DNA from: Lactobacillus sp. ESL0785
GTDB taxonomy: Bacteria; Bacillota; Bacilli; Lactobacillales; Lactobacillaceae
Assembly (NCBI RefSeq): GCF_029395455.1
Contig: NZ_CP113916.1
Location: 248,001-312,000 of the forward strand
DNA length: 64,000 bases
Direction of reading: 5' to 3'
The number at the start of each line of letters is the position of its first letter. Position 1 is the stretch's first letter. Shown here in pieces: positions 51,107 to 60,435 of the stretch. The position numbers and the translations under genes are program-made. The notes under the pieces are model-generated. The model did not search any database. It was not told the DNA's origin and saw only the letters and a list, made by a program, of their open reading frames with translations.

Positions 51107-51135
51107 TTGCAAACAAGAGTTCGATTAGCTATACT
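51107..51135 (+). promoter_or_regulatory. Promoter of nuclease gene
   Basis: TTGCAA (51107-51112), 17-base spacer, TATACT (51130-51135), 30 bases before the ATG. Confidence 0.65.
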
Positions 51136-51164
51136 TAATTAAGATTAATTAAGGAGCAAGTTTT

Positions 51165-52028
51165 ATGGCACGTAGGCGCAGAAGACGAACTAATAAGAAG
51201 AGCAGTAGTAATTTTTGGTCAGCGATTATCATCTTGCTTGCCCTAATTTGGGGTGTTTCAACTAAGGGTGGCAGCGATTCTAGCGGTAATAATTTAGTTA
51301 ATCAACTAACAGGTCAACATGCCAAAACTAGCGATGTTGGTAAGGCACAGGTAGCTGCTAAGGCTTACGGTGGTCTAGCACAAAGGGATTATGATAAGTT
51401 AGCCAAGCTGGATTTTAAGAGTGGCGGTCATGCTTATATCACAGTAAATCATGATCAATCAACATTAATTAAGCATGCATGGAAGGTCAATCGGGTTATT
51501 TATTCTGACTTAGATAGTTTGAATAGAACTTCGAATTCTAACACTGCTTTTTTAGAAAAGCGCAACGTGGCTAACGATAGCTTGCGGGTAAGGCAGTTTG
51601 TTGAACCAACAGCATGGCATTATAATCATCGTGGTAGCACTCAACTGTATAATCGTGGTCATATGATTGCGTATTCTGTTTCTGCTGGAATTGATCAAGA
51701 GGGTAATTATAATCCTGATAATCAATCAGGTGACCAGAATAACCCGAAAAATTTATTTACGCAGACTGCCTTTTCTAACCAAAAAATTCAGACAATTTTT
51801 GAAAGTAAAATTAGAGCGGCTTTAATAGCAGATAAACATGTGATCTATCAAGCAACGCCAGTCTTTCGTGCTAATGAATTGATGGCCCGCGGAATTAACT
51901 TGCAGGCTGTGGCAACTGATGGTAGTCTTGATTTCAATGTTTACTTGTTTAACGTGCAGCCTGATTATGTCTTTGACTATCATGATGGTCGGGCAAAGGT
52001 GGATCATGAGTTACAAGTTATAGAATAA
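51165..52028 (+). CDS. DNA/RNA non-specific endonuclease, secreted or membrane-anchored
   Basis: 287 residues of the NucA/EndA beta-beta-alpha-metal family. A very basic N-terminus (ARRRRRRTNKK) precedes one hydrophobic segment (NFWSAIIILLALIWGVST), suggesting an anchored extracellular enzyme. The catalytic motif is NRGHMIAYSVSAGI: the usual leading Asp is Asn, but the His general base is present; metal ligand Asn lies near NPKNLFTQTAFSNQKIQ. It could degrade extracellular DNA for nucleotide scavenging or serve DNA uptake. Single gene with its own promoter and terminator. Confidence 0.88.
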   Translation: MARRRRRRTNKKSSSNFWSAIIILLALIWGVSTKGGSDSSGNNLVNQLTGQHAKTSDVGKAQVAAKAYGGLAQRDYDKLAKLDFKSGGHAYITVNHDQSTLIKHAWKVNRVIYSDLDSLNRTSNSNTAFLEKRNVANDSLRVRQFVEPTAWHYNHRGSTQLYNRGHMIAYSVSAGIDQEGNYNPDNQSGDQNNPKNLFTQTAFSNQKIQTIFESKIRAALIADKHVIYQATPVFRANELMARGINLQAVATDGSLDFNVYLFNVQPDYVFDYHDGRAKVDHELQVIE

Positions 52029-52067
52029 AAAATGTCATTGGGGGGATAATCCTCAATGACATTTTTT
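52027..52067 (+). terminator. Terminator after nuclease gene
   Basis: AAAAAATGTCATTG / CAATGACATTTTTT stem, symmetrical T and A runs. Confidence 0.9.
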
Positions 52068-52073
52068 GTGAGG

Positions 52074-52452
52074 TATAATAGTGTATTAGATATATAATAC
52101 AATTAAGAAGAAGGAGGAGGAATTTGTAAACCTGTTAGCAAAAGTTATTCTGAACTTACCAAAAGAAGTTAAGAAGGAAACTAAAAAATTGAAGTGCCTG
52201 CTCATCAAGCTCGATATGGCAAGCATAATTGCAGCTTTATTTGTGGTTAGCGCTTTTTAACTGCTAACTGTATATGAAAGTGGGTGGTAACCGCAACATT
52301 ATTAATTACAGAAAAAAGCGCCAGAATGAAAAAATTGTCGCTTTTCCTAAAAGCGTTGAAAATGTTAATTGACAGTTTGCAAATTGACTGTTGGAAGAAT
52401 AATAATAAATATACTAGCTAAAAAGGTTACCGTAATTAGGGTAGCCTTTTTA
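52074..52452 (+). other. Small terminated transcription unit with tiny ORFs
   Basis: A TATAAT (52074-52079) starts a short unit that ends in a clear terminator (AAAAGGTTACC / GGGTAGCCTTTT, 52420-52452). It contains a very strong RBS AAGGAGGAGG (52111-52120) followed 5 bases later by GTA, not a start codon. That frame (52126-52260) encodes NLLAKVILNLPKEVKKETKK and then a hydrophobic C-terminus MASIIAALFVVSAF. A second, basic 32-residue ORF lies at 52274-52372 without a good RBS. It could be a decayed small membrane peptide gene, a type I toxin-like unit or a regulatory RNA. Confidence 0.4.
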
Positions 52453-52500
52453 GTGTACACGTGTTTTTAAATTAATTAGCGAACATAATTATTTCTTGAT

Positions 52501-52686
52501 TTAACGCTTGATAAACATCAGTTGCTCGTGTTTTTTTAAGACATGCAAGCAACGAAAAACCTCTTGCTGGCAAAAAACTAGGTAACTTTGAGCTAAAAAT
52601 AATTTGTTATAACGAAAAGTATGTTTAATGAGCGGCAATATTTTGCTTAAGTTAGGAATTGCATTAGTGAAGTTTAGATGTTCCAT
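52501..52686 (-). CDS. Hypothetical 61-residue ORF, doubtful
   Basis: Minus-strand ORF of 61 codons (MEHLNFTNAIPNLSKILPLI at its start) in the otherwise empty 1.07-kb gap before the ABC importer. It has no good RBS and no recognisable domain, so it may be a gene fragment or chance. The rest of the gap holds AT-rich sequence, a small hairpin with T run (52854-52881) and the importer promoter. Confidence 0.2.
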   Translation of the reverse strand: MEHLNFTNAIPNLSKILPLIKHTFRYNKLFLAQSYLVFCQQEVFRCLHVLKKHEQLMFIKR

Positions 52687-52853
52687 ACCAAGAAGGGTTT
52701 TATTAAGAATAAAGTTAATTTCTAGTGATGTTAAAAATAGTTAAGTATTAGAATAAGCAGTTGCGAATTTTAGAATGATAATTATATTGAAAATTATAAT
52801 ATTTTAACTAATGTTCGGTTAATTAAATTAATTATTAAATAATAGTTGTTAAT

Positions 52854-52881
52854 AAGGTGATAGTAAGAATTATCGCCTTTT
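52854..52881 (+). terminator. Hairpin with T run in the leader region of the ABC importer
   Basis: AAGGTGATA / TATCGCCTT stem, 8-base loop, T run. It lies about 150 bases upstream of the predicted importer promoter, so it probably ends an upstream transcript. Confidence 0.6.
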
Positions 52882-53026
52882 TCTCATGTTATATTAAATG
52901 ATTAAATTCGAACATTATCCAAATATATTTAATTATAATTAATAATTTACCTAATAAAAGCTGAACAATTGCTTTAATAAGTAACTATTTTTTAGTAAAC
53001 CGCGAATTTTTATTAAGAAAAGATAG

Positions 53027-53055
53027 TTGTGCTACGTTACAATTTAGCTTAAAAT
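53027..53055 (+). promoter_or_regulatory. Putative promoter of Ugp-type importer operon
   Basis: TTGTGC (53027-53032), 17-base spacer, TAAAAT (53050-53055). A CGCGAATTTTTATT stretch lies 19 bases upstream and partly resembles the AAATCCGAAT box of the niaP and second binding protein promoters. Confidence 0.5.
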
Positions 53056-53102
53056 TAAGGAAGTGAATCAACAAATAATACAAGATATAGCGGTGCTAAT
53101 TT

Positions 53103-54188
53103 ATGGATGATAATAAGTTCGTTGAAGTGAAGAATCTCAGAAAAGTTTATGATAATGGCCACGAGGCCATTAAAGATGTCAGCTTTGCTGTCAAAAAAGG
53201 GGATTTAGTTTGTCTGTTAGGGCCATCAGGCTGTGGAAAAACAACTATTTTAAATATTTTGGCTGGACTACTCAGTCCAACTGCAGGTGATATTTTGTTT
53301 GGGGGCAAGTCAGTCGTCAAAATTGCCCCTAAAGATCGGCAAATTGGCTATGTTTTTCAGAACTATGCCTTGTATCCGCACATGACGGTATTGCAAAATG
53401 TAATGTTTCCCTTAGTTGTAGGAAAAAATAAAAAATCAAAATCTGAGGCTGAACAAATTGCACATAAATATATGGCATTAACACAAATTATGGATTTAGC
53501 AGAGCAAAAGCCGGGTAATTTATCTGGCGGTCAGCAGCAGCGAGTGGCGATTGCACGGGCCTTAGTTCAAGAACCGCAGATTTTGTTAATGGATGAACCC
53601 TTGTCTAACCTTGATGCGCGTTTGCGGTTGAAGATTCGTGAGGAAATTCGCGCATTAGTCAAGTCTGTGGGCATCACAACATTATTTGTTACGCACGATC
53701 AGGAAGAAGCCTTATCAATTGGTGATAAGATTATTCTTTTTAATGACGGCGTTATTCAGCAGGATGATTTGGGCCAGAATTTTTATCTGGAGCCCAATAA
53801 TTATTTTGTCGCTAACTTTGTTGGTAATCCGGTAATCGATAATTTTAAAGTAACTAAAGTGGCTGATGAATTACGGGCGAGTGATTTTACTATTAAGCTG
53901 GCTGATTTAGACCAAACAAGGTTTAAGCGGAAACTGCCAGATGGCGAATATACCTTGTCAGTGCGTCCAGAAAATCTTATTCCCCAAGAGGATGGTATTT
54001 TAAAAACGTTGGTTGATGATGTGGAATTAATTGGGCGTGAACGTATTTTGAAGTTTACGCATGATGACGTGCAGGCGCGAAGTTTAGTTGATTTAGAATC
54101 ACCGTTAAAGCGCGGTGACCAGATTAATTTAGCCTTGCGCCTTGATCGGATTTTTCTCTTTACACCTGATGGGGAGCGTGTGTATTAA
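53103..54188 (+). CDS. ugpC: ABC importer ATPase, UgpC/MalK type
   Basis: ATPase of 361 residues with Walker A LGPSGCGKTTILNIL, Q-loop VFQNYALYPHM, signature LSGGQQQRVAIARAL, Walker B ILLMDEPLSNLDARL and H-loop TLFVTHDQEEA. The C-terminal 120 residues form the TOBE domain (SVRPENLIPQEDG) seen in sugar and glycerol-3-phosphate importers. It drives the two permeases that follow; the permease start overlaps its stop by one base. A glycerol-phosphate, glycerophosphodiester or sugar substrate is inferred from family only. Confidence 0.88.
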   Translation: MDDNKFVEVKNLRKVYDNGHEAIKDVSFAVKKGDLVCLLGPSGCGKTTILNILAGLLSPTAGDILFGGKSVVKIAPKDRQIGYVFQNYALYPHMTVLQNVMFPLVVGKNKKSKSEAEQIAHKYMALTQIMDLAEQKPGNLSGGQQQRVAIARALVQEPQILLMDEPLSNLDARLRLKIREEIRALVKSVGITTLFVTHDQEEALSIGDKIILFNDGVIQQDDLGQNFYLEPNNYFVANFVGNPVIDNFKVTKVADELRASDFTIKLADLDQTRFKRKLPDGEYTLSVRPENLIPQEDGILKTLVDDVELIGRERILKFTHDDVQARSLVDLESPLKRGDQINLALRLDRIFLFTPDGERVY

Positions 54189-55054
54189 TGAAGCAAAATC
54201 AAAAAAAGGCGTGGCTCTTCTTAGCACCAACAATTATTTTTGTTACATTATTTAGTATTTATCCAATTTTGCGGGCGTTTGGGATGAGTTTACAAAAAGG
54301 TTCGCTGATTGATCTTTCATGGACTGGTCTAAGTAATTATCAGTATCTTTTTCATGATCCTGAATTTTGGTTGGCAATCAAAAATACGATTTTGTATGCT
54401 GTTATTTCGGTACCGGTTGGCTTGGCAATTTCGCTAATGTTGGCTTGGATTATTTTTAGTAAAGTTAAGCATCAAGCTTTCTTTGAAACCACGTTTTTCA
54501 TGCCATATGTAACTTCAACAATCGCGATTGGGATTGTCTTTCGTTATATTTTTAACGGTGATTACGGGCTGCTCAATTTTATTTTACGCAGTATGCATTT
54601 GCCAGCACCAAATTGGATTGACGACCCTGCGATGTCATTGACGACGATTATTATCTTCGGTATTTGGTCATCGCTAGCCTTTAATATTGTAATTTTAATG
54701 GGTGCGTTACGTAATATTGATCCTAACTTTTACACTATTGCAGATATGTATGGCGCTAGTAGTAAGGATCAGTTCTGGCGGATTACTATGCCTGAGTTAA
54801 TACCGACGATTGCCTTTTTGTTAACGATGAATATTATCGGCGCTTTTAAAATCTATACTTCGGTTTATGCTCTATTTAACGGTCAAGCTGGGGTGGGCAA
54901 CTCTGGTACGACAGCAGTATTCTATATTTACAACAAGTTTCAGATTGTTGGCACACCGGGTGTTGCCATGGCAGCGACAGTTGTCTTATTCTTGATAATT
55001 TTGCTGGCGACATTTTTCCAACGTAAGATGATGAAGAGGATTGGGGAAAATTAA
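54188..55054 (+). CDS. ugpA: ABC importer permease, UgpA type
   Basis: Permease of 288 residues with six TM helices. It starts with KKAWLFLAPTIIFVTLFSIYPIL typical of UgpA/MalF proteins and has the EAA loop around DMYGASSKDQFWRITMPELIPT, the ATPase docking helix. Translation is coupled to ugpC upstream (ATG overlaps TAA by one base) and to the second permease, which begins directly after. Confidence 0.9.
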   Translation: MKQNQKKAWLFLAPTIIFVTLFSIYPILRAFGMSLQKGSLIDLSWTGLSNYQYLFHDPEFWLAIKNTILYAVISVPVGLAISLMLAWIIFSKVKHQAFFETTFFMPYVTSTIAIGIVFRYIFNGDYGLLNFILRSMHLPAPNWIDDPAMSLTTIIIFGIWSSLAFNIVILMGALRNIDPNFYTIADMYGASSKDQFWRITMPELIPTIAFLLTMNIIGAFKIYTSVYALFNGQAGVGNSGTTAVFYIYNKFQIVGTPGVAMAATVVLFLIILLATFFQRKMMKRIGEN

Positions 55055-55879
55055 ATGAAAAAACTACGTTTGGGTATGTTGTTTAGTTATCTTATTTTGT
55101 TTATTTTCGCAGTAATTACTGTTTTTCCTTTCATTTATATGCTCTTGGGTGGCCTGATGAATTTTCAGGAAACCACCTCAATTCCGCCTACGCTGATTCC
55201 ACATCATTTTGAATGGGGAAATTATGCAAAAGTTTTTGCACAAGCGCCATTTGCCCGCTACTTCTTTAATACAGTATTGACGGCTAGTATTACAACAATT
55301 GTTAGTTTATTTAACTCATTACTTGGTGCCTTTGCCATGGTCAATTTGCGTTTTAAAGGTAAAGGCATTGTACAAATAATTTTACTATCACTGTTAATGG
55401 TGCCGGGTGAAGCAATTATTTTTACTAATTACAATACGATTGCTCATTTGGGACTGCTCAATACTTATGTTGGGTTAGTGTTACCATTTTTGACATCAAT
55501 TTTCTATATGTATTACTTGCAGAGTTATTTCGGCTCAATTTCGCCGACTATTTATAAAGCAGCGATGATTGATGGTGCTAGTGATTGGGAATATATATGG
55601 AAGATTTTAGTACCTATGTCTAAAGGTGGTTTGTTTACTGTTGGCTTGCTTAGTTTTATTTCGGGTTGGAATTCATTCTTATGGCCACTCTTAGTAACTA
55701 ACGAAGATACAATGCGCTTGCTTAATAATGGTTTGGCTAGTTTTGCCTCAGATGCTGGTAGTGAAACCCAATTACAGCTGGCGGCCGCAACGCTAACAGT
55801 TTTGCCAATTTTGATTTTGTATTTTATTTTTAGAAAACAAATTATCCAAGGAGTAGTGCGTAATGACCTTAAAGGATAA
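55055..55879 (+). CDS. ugpE: ABC importer permease, UgpE type
   Basis: Permease of 274 residues with six TM helices; start MKKLRLGMLFSYLILFIFAVITVFPFIYML. The EAA loop is KAAMIDGASDWEYIWKILVPMSKGG. It pairs with UgpA to form the membrane pore. The next gene, an RNase J-like hydrolase, begins 17 bases inside its 3' end, which shows that the hydrolase belongs to the transport operon. Confidence 0.9.
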   Translation: MKKLRLGMLFSYLILFIFAVITVFPFIYMLLGGLMNFQETTSIPPTLIPHHFEWGNYAKVFAQAPFARYFFNTVLTASITTIVSLFNSLLGAFAMVNLRFKGKGIVQIILLSLLMVPGEAIIFTNYNTIAHLGLLNTYVGLVLPFLTSIFYMYYLQSYFGSISPTIYKAAMIDGASDWEYIWKILVPMSKGGLFTVGLLSFISGWNSFLWPLLVTNEDTMRLLNNGLASFASDAGSETQLQLAAATLTVLPILILYFIFRKQIIQGVVRNDLKG

Positions 55880-57158
55880 AACGACAATTACTTTTTATAA
55901 TGGACTAACGACAATTGGCGGTCCAATGATTGAAGTGGCTTATGGCAAATCCCATGTGCTGTTTGACTTAGGCGAGGTATATCGACCGGAGTTGAAATTG
56001 CCGGATGAAAGTTATCAGACGTTAATTGACAATCAATTAATTGGCGATGTGCCTAACTTTTATGATCCGCAGGTAACTGGTAAGGTAATTGATCATGAGC
56101 GCTGGGAACATGCGGCTGCATATCTGTCACACTTGCATTTAGATCATAGTAAGGCAATGAATTTGTTAGCACCAGAAATTCCTTTATATGCGGGGCCAAT
56201 TACGGCTAAGATGTTGCCAGCTTTAAATGAACGAGGGGATTTTCTCTTGCCAGCTGTTGGTCACGCGTCTAATTATACGCGGCCGATTATTGCGGCAACA
56301 TACCGTCAGCCAATTAAAGTTGGCGATATTACGCTGACAATTTGGCCAAGTGACCATGATGCTTATGGCGCCACAGGTTTAATAGTAACGACACCTGACA
56401 AAAAAATTGCCTATACTGGTGATATTCGTCTGCACGGGTATCATCCTGAGTGGGTACATGAATTTTTAGCGGCGGCGCGTAAAGCTGATGCTTTAATTAT
56501 TGAGGGAACCGGTGTTTCTTGGCCTGAGGAACAACATGATCAAAACAGTGAAGAATTTACTGGTCCTAAAAATGAACGCGAATTAACTCAAGAAATTGTG
56601 CAGCTGCAAAAAGAAAATCCGCAGCGGCAAATAACTTTTAACACTTATCCAACTAACGTGGAGCGTCTGCTTAAAATTATTGCTGCATCGCCGCGCACAG
56701 TGGTACTACATGCGGCAAGGGCCCATTTGCTCAAGGAGAGCTTGGGTAAGGATTATCCTTATTATTACTTGCCGCAGGAAGCGAAGTTTACTGATCTAAG
56801 GCCAGAGTTGGCAATCCCTTATCAAGAATTGCTGCTAGATAAAAGTAAATACTTGTGGCAGGTAGTTGGTGACGTTGTAAAGTTGCAGAAGGGTGGATTG
56901 TATCTGCATTCTAATGCGGAGCCGCTGGGTGAATTTGATCCGACATATCGACCTTTTGTTCAGCAATTTGCTGCTAAAAAGATTGAGTTCAAAGCTTTGC
57001 GGTGCTCTGGTCACGCTGATGTGCAAGAGCTCAAAGAAATTATTCAGGAGGTGCAACCTCAAGCGTTAATTCCGGTGCACACATTGCATCCGGAGCTAGA
57101 GGAAAACCCATTTGGTGAACGGATTTTACCTAAGCGTAAGCAGACAATTACGCTTTAG
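55863..57158 (+). CDS. MBL-fold metallohydrolase, RNase J-like
   Basis: 431 residues. Metal motifs in order: SHLHLDHSK (HxHxDH), PSDHDAYG, YTGDIRLHGYH, SGHADVQELKEII and PVHTLHPE. The last two correspond to the RMMBL zinc-hydrolase end of RNase J, preceded by a shortened beta-CASP region with EGTGVSWPEEQ. It is shorter than RNase J (about 555) and lacks its C-terminal domain. Encoded inside a Ugp-type importer operon with a 17-base overlap to ugpE, it probably hydrolyses an imported phosphodiester or nucleic acid derivative (inference). No signal peptide, so it is cytoplasmic. AAGGAG lies before the ATG. Confidence 0.8.
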   Translation: MTLKDKTTITFYNGLTTIGGPMIEVAYGKSHVLFDLGEVYRPELKLPDESYQTLIDNQLIGDVPNFYDPQVTGKVIDHERWEHAAAYLSHLHLDHSKAMNLLAPEIPLYAGPITAKMLPALNERGDFLLPAVGHASNYTRPIIAATYRQPIKVGDITLTIWPSDHDAYGATGLIVTTPDKKIAYTGDIRLHGYHPEWVHEFLAAARKADALIIEGTGVSWPEEQHDQNSEEFTGPKNERELTQEIVQLQKENPQRQITFNTYPTNVERLLKIIAASPRTVVLHAARAHLLKESLGKDYPYYYLPQEAKFTDLRPELAIPYQELLLDKSKYLWQVVGDVVKLQKGGLYLHSNAEPLGEFDPTYRPFVQQFAAKKIEFKALRCSGHADVQELKEIIQEVQPQALIPVHTLHPELEENPFGERILPKRKQTITL

Positions 57159-57205
57159 TGAATCAAAGATTGTTGTTTAGTTTTTGTTTTTAGGAGGTTT
57201 ACCTA

Positions 57206-58507
57206 ATGAAGTTTAGTAGAAAACTCGCTGCTGTATTGGTTGCCAGTTTGGCACTGATTGGGACAGCCGCTTGTTCTAATGGTAGTTCATCTTCAAGTTC
57301 GAACTCGGAAAAGATTCCCACTAAGATTACTAAAAAGACTAGTATTGTCTTTTGGCATGGAATGCCGGGTGTACAGCAGGATGAACTGAAAAAGCTGACC
57401 CAAGAGTTTGAGCAAAAGAATCCGAAGATTACAGTAAAATTGGAAAATCAGGGTGCATACAATGATTTACAGGCTAAGATTAATTCGACACTGCAATCAC
57501 CGAATAATTTACCAACGATTACGCAGGCATACCCTGATTGGTTGTATACGGCAGCGAAAAATAAGCTGTTAGTTGACTTGAAACCTTACATTAATAACCA
57601 GAATGTTGGTTGGGGCAGCAGTCAAGCCTCAAAAATTACGCCGGCATTACTTACTGGCGCTAAAATTGATGGTATGCAGTACGGAATTCCGTTTAATAAG
57701 TCAATTGAAACATTGACTTATAATGCAGATATGTTCAAAAAATATGGTATTAAAAAGGCGCCGGCAACAATGGCAGAATTGAAGCAAGATGCGCAAACAA
57801 TTTATACTAAGAGTCACCATCAAGTTGTCGGTGCTGGCTTTGATTCTTTGTCTAACTATTATGTATTGGGGATGAAGAATGAGGGTGTTGATTTTTCAAA
57901 CAAAATTGACTTCAATGGAGCTGCTTCTAAACGCGTAATTAATTATTATGCAGATGGGATTAAAGCTGGTTACTTTAGAATTGCTGGTTCAGAACATTAT
58001 TTGTCAGGACCATTTGCTAATCAAAAAGTTGCCATGTTTGTTGGAACTTCTGCTGGTGAAGGTTTTGTCAAACAAGGTGTTGGCAGTCGATTTACTTACG
58101 ATGTTGCCCCACGTCCGGGTAAATATACCATGCAGCAAGGAACCGATATTTATATGTTTAAACATGCGACTGCTGAACAAAAAGCTGCTGCCTTCATGTA
58201 TATTAAGTTCCTAGTTTCAAAAACTAGCCAACTTAAATGGGCTAATGCCACAGGTTATATTCCAGTCAACAAAGAAGTGGTTGCTTCTAAGGAATATAAG
58301 TCTAGCAAGAAGATTAAGTTACCAGCTAAGCTAGAAAGTGCGATGAAGAACCTATACAGTGTGCCAGTTGTTAAGGATGCTGGAGCTGCTTATAGTGGAC
58401 TTAATCCAATTATGCAAAATATTCTGTCTGCAGCACAAAAAAAGCAGGCAGTTGCTAATGCCATTAAGTCTGGCAAGGCTAAATTTGATGCATCGTGGAA
58501 ACAATAA
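57206..58507 (+). CDS. ugpB: ABC importer substrate-binding lipoprotein (UgpB-like), copy 1
   Basis: 433 residues. Signal peptide with lipobox LIGTAACSNG (Cys27-ish, lipid-modified) followed by a Ser-rich linker, then the cluster D binding fold: IVFWHGMPGVQQDELKKLTQEFEQKNPKITVKLENQGAY, ITQAYPDWLY, QYGIPFNKSIETLTYN, PRPGKYTMQQGTDIYMFK. It captures the substrate outside the membrane and delivers it to UgpAE. AGGAGG RBS. A close paralogue occurs at 60436-61734. Terminator follows. Confidence 0.9.
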   Translation: MKFSRKLAAVLVASLALIGTAACSNGSSSSSSNSEKIPTKITKKTSIVFWHGMPGVQQDELKKLTQEFEQKNPKITVKLENQGAYNDLQAKINSTLQSPNNLPTITQAYPDWLYTAAKNKLLVDLKPYINNQNVGWGSSQASKITPALLTGAKIDGMQYGIPFNKSIETLTYNADMFKKYGIKKAPATMAELKQDAQTIYTKSHHQVVGAGFDSLSNYYVLGMKNEGVDFSNKIDFNGAASKRVINYYADGIKAGYFRIAGSEHYLSGPFANQKVAMFVGTSAGEGFVKQGVGSRFTYDVAPRPGKYTMQQGTDIYMFKHATAEQKAAAFMYIKFLVSKTSQLKWANATGYIPVNKEVVASKEYKSSKKIKLPAKLESAMKNLYSVPVVKDAGAAYSGLNPIMQNILSAAQKKQAVANAIKSGKAKFDASWKQ

Positions 58508-58534
58508 AAACTAAATAGCAAATTACGATAATTA

Positions 58535-58569
58535 AAAATGTCTGTCCTAATTATAGGGCAGGCATTTTT
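58535..58569 (+). terminator. Terminator after ugpB copy 1
   Basis: AAAAATGTCTGTCCTA / TAGGGCAGGCATTTTT stem with a few mismatches and a T run; 4-base loop. Confidence 0.85.
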
Positions 58570-58660
58570 AAGTGCATATTAAGTACAAGTATTTATGATT
58601 GCAGTTTATATTTTCAAAGCTTATAATTGCGGCATATAAGTTAATTATGAGGCATTAATT

Positions 58661-60166
58661 ATGAAAGTTAAGCAAAAGCTAATTGGATTACTTGCTACGG
58701 TCGTGCTAACTGTGCCAGCTGTCTTGCAAGGCAATAATGAACCTGTGCAGGCGCAATCTGTGGCAGCGACTAAAACTGAATTACAATTAAATCATTCACG
58801 TGTTTATAATAAATATGGTCAAAAGTTATGGTCATATCTTGGTAAAAGCTCCTTGATTACTGCTAAGTCAATTAAGATAGCTAAGCAAGTTGCATCGGTA
58901 ACTGATCCGGCAACTAAACGTTATTCTTTTCATGATCAAAATTGGGATTGGTTTTATTTACCATACAAGTTGATTAAGGGTAATGTCTTTTACAGTATTG
59001 GTCATGGTGGCTATATTAAAGCTGCTAATGTTACCAAGATAAATGGTCAAGAGCTATTAGCTAATCAAGCTGCAATTAAGTTAACTAAAAATATGTTTGA
59101 CGATAAAAAAGCCGATACCATTTTGGTATACGATGCAGATCAGGGTAAAAAAGTAGCCAGACATTTTACTCCGGGGCAAAAGGTGACCGTGGATGCAAGT
59201 GTAGATGGTGAAGATGAGGGTTATCAAATTGATGAAGGCTACTCAATAATGTACCGCATTAAGGGAAGTAACCAATTTTTAACTGAAGATTTTGATGATG
59301 GTGATGTTTTAACGGCAGTCTATAGTAAAAAAGATTTGGCATTGTTACCATGTAGTAAATATATGAAAATTCAGTTAACTAAGGATACAGATTTTTATAC
59401 ATACAGGGGTGAGCCAGCTACTGAAAGTGTTGTTCCTAATTCAAACTTAATTATTGTTCCTGACAATACGCCTAATTCAGTTGTTCAAGTAATTACTGAT
59501 AAAAAGGGTACTACTGAGTATGCAACCAAGGCTGTATATTTGAATTTACCGGGGCAAGCTAAACCGGAGTTGTTTTATCAAGTAAATTCTGCATTAAGAG
59601 ATGGTAGTCATGGCTTAATTAAAGCCGCTGATACTAAATATATGTATGGTATTAAATTGACGCCAATTAATACGCCAGAAACTGCACTAAATAATGAACC
59701 TGTTGCTTCAGCTGCTAAAAGAGCTGAACTAAAAGAGTTGTTAGATCAAGCACCAACAGTTCGTGCCAGCGAAAAGTATCGTTATTCTAATTCGAGTAGC
59801 AGTACATATGAGTATTGTTTAAAGCAAGGTCAAATGACCTATGACAGCATAATTAGTACTGATGCCGAGGTGCAACAAGCAATAACTGATTTGCAACAGG
59901 CACTAGCAAGTCTTAATCAGGGAAACCGTGTAAAAGTTAAGGATATTAATCATTTAACTGCTAAAGAAGCTAAAGCAATTACTTCGTTGGCTAACAGTGA
60001 TATTCAAAATAAATATCCTAAAGCAACTAATCATTTTTATAATGCGCGGTTTAATGCTGATAATACTGAATTAGATGTTTATTTATCAGATTATACAGTT
60101 CATCCAGCTGTAACTACTAAGGTAGGCAAGTTGAATATTGCAGATTATGTGGAAGTAGAAAAATAA
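58661..60166 (+). CDS. Secreted surface protein with S-layer-associated (SLAP-like) features
   Basis: 501 residues. A signal peptide MKVKQKLIGLLATVVLTVPA ends near VQAQS. Three repeated blocks follow the pattern LxLxHSRVYNKYGQKLW, ITxxTDFYTYRG and related 'SLVKIKKNTKVYDKNGK' type units, typical of bacterial surface layer / SLAP domains, then a helical part (ELKELLDQAPTVRASEKYR ... VQQAITDLQQALASL) and a C-terminal domain ending DYVEVEK. It has no LPXTG motif, so attachment is probably by SLAP binding to cell wall teichoic acid. Function unknown. It sits between two binding lipoproteins of an importer, each separated by terminators. Confidence 0.7.
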   Translation: MKVKQKLIGLLATVVLTVPAVLQGNNEPVQAQSVAATKTELQLNHSRVYNKYGQKLWSYLGKSSLITAKSIKIAKQVASVTDPATKRYSFHDQNWDWFYLPYKLIKGNVFYSIGHGGYIKAANVTKINGQELLANQAAIKLTKNMFDDKKADTILVYDADQGKKVARHFTPGQKVTVDASVDGEDEGYQIDEGYSIMYRIKGSNQFLTEDFDDGDVLTAVYSKKDLALLPCSKYMKIQLTKDTDFYTYRGEPATESVVPNSNLIIVPDNTPNSVVQVITDKKGTTEYATKAVYLNLPGQAKPELFYQVNSALRDGSHGLIKAADTKYMYGIKLTPINTPETALNNEPVASAAKRAELKELLDQAPTVRASEKYRYSNSSSSTYEYCLKQGQMTYDSIISTDAEVQQAITDLQQALASLNQGNRVKVKDINHLTAKEAKAITSLANSDIQNKYPKATNHFYNARFNADNTELDVYLSDYTVHPAVTTKVGKLNIADYVEVEK

Positions 60167-60174
60167 AATATTTT

Positions 60175-60210
60175 AAGACTGATTGCTTTAACTTGCAATT
60201 GGTCTTTTTT
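60175..60210 (+). terminator. Terminator after surface protein gene
   Basis: AAGACTGATTGC / GCAATTGGTCTT stem with T run. Confidence 0.75.
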
Positions 60211-60312
60211 GCTGTGATTTTTATTCAACGAAATTAGAACAAATTAGTTTCTTTTAAATCTTTAATTAATAAAATACGAACTTTAATTATAATTAAATAT
60301 AATATATCCACA

Positions 60313-60386
60313 AAATCCGAATTTTTATTTAAAATTTAGTTGTAATTTTACAGAGCTTGCTATACAATTAACGAGAATTATCAATT
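60313..60386 (+). promoter_or_regulatory. Promoter of second binding protein gene, same module as niaP
   Basis: AAATCCGAAT (60313-60322), 17 bases, TTGTAA (60340-60345), 17 bases, TACAAT (60363-60368), then TAACGAGAATTATCAATT (60369-60386). The order and spacings equal those of the niaP promoter at 30841-30914; TTTTACA follows the -35 in both. Confidence 0.7.
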
Positions 60387-60435
60387 AGTATTTTATTGCA
60401 GATTAAAAGCAATTATTTTTGGAGGAAAAGACAAA

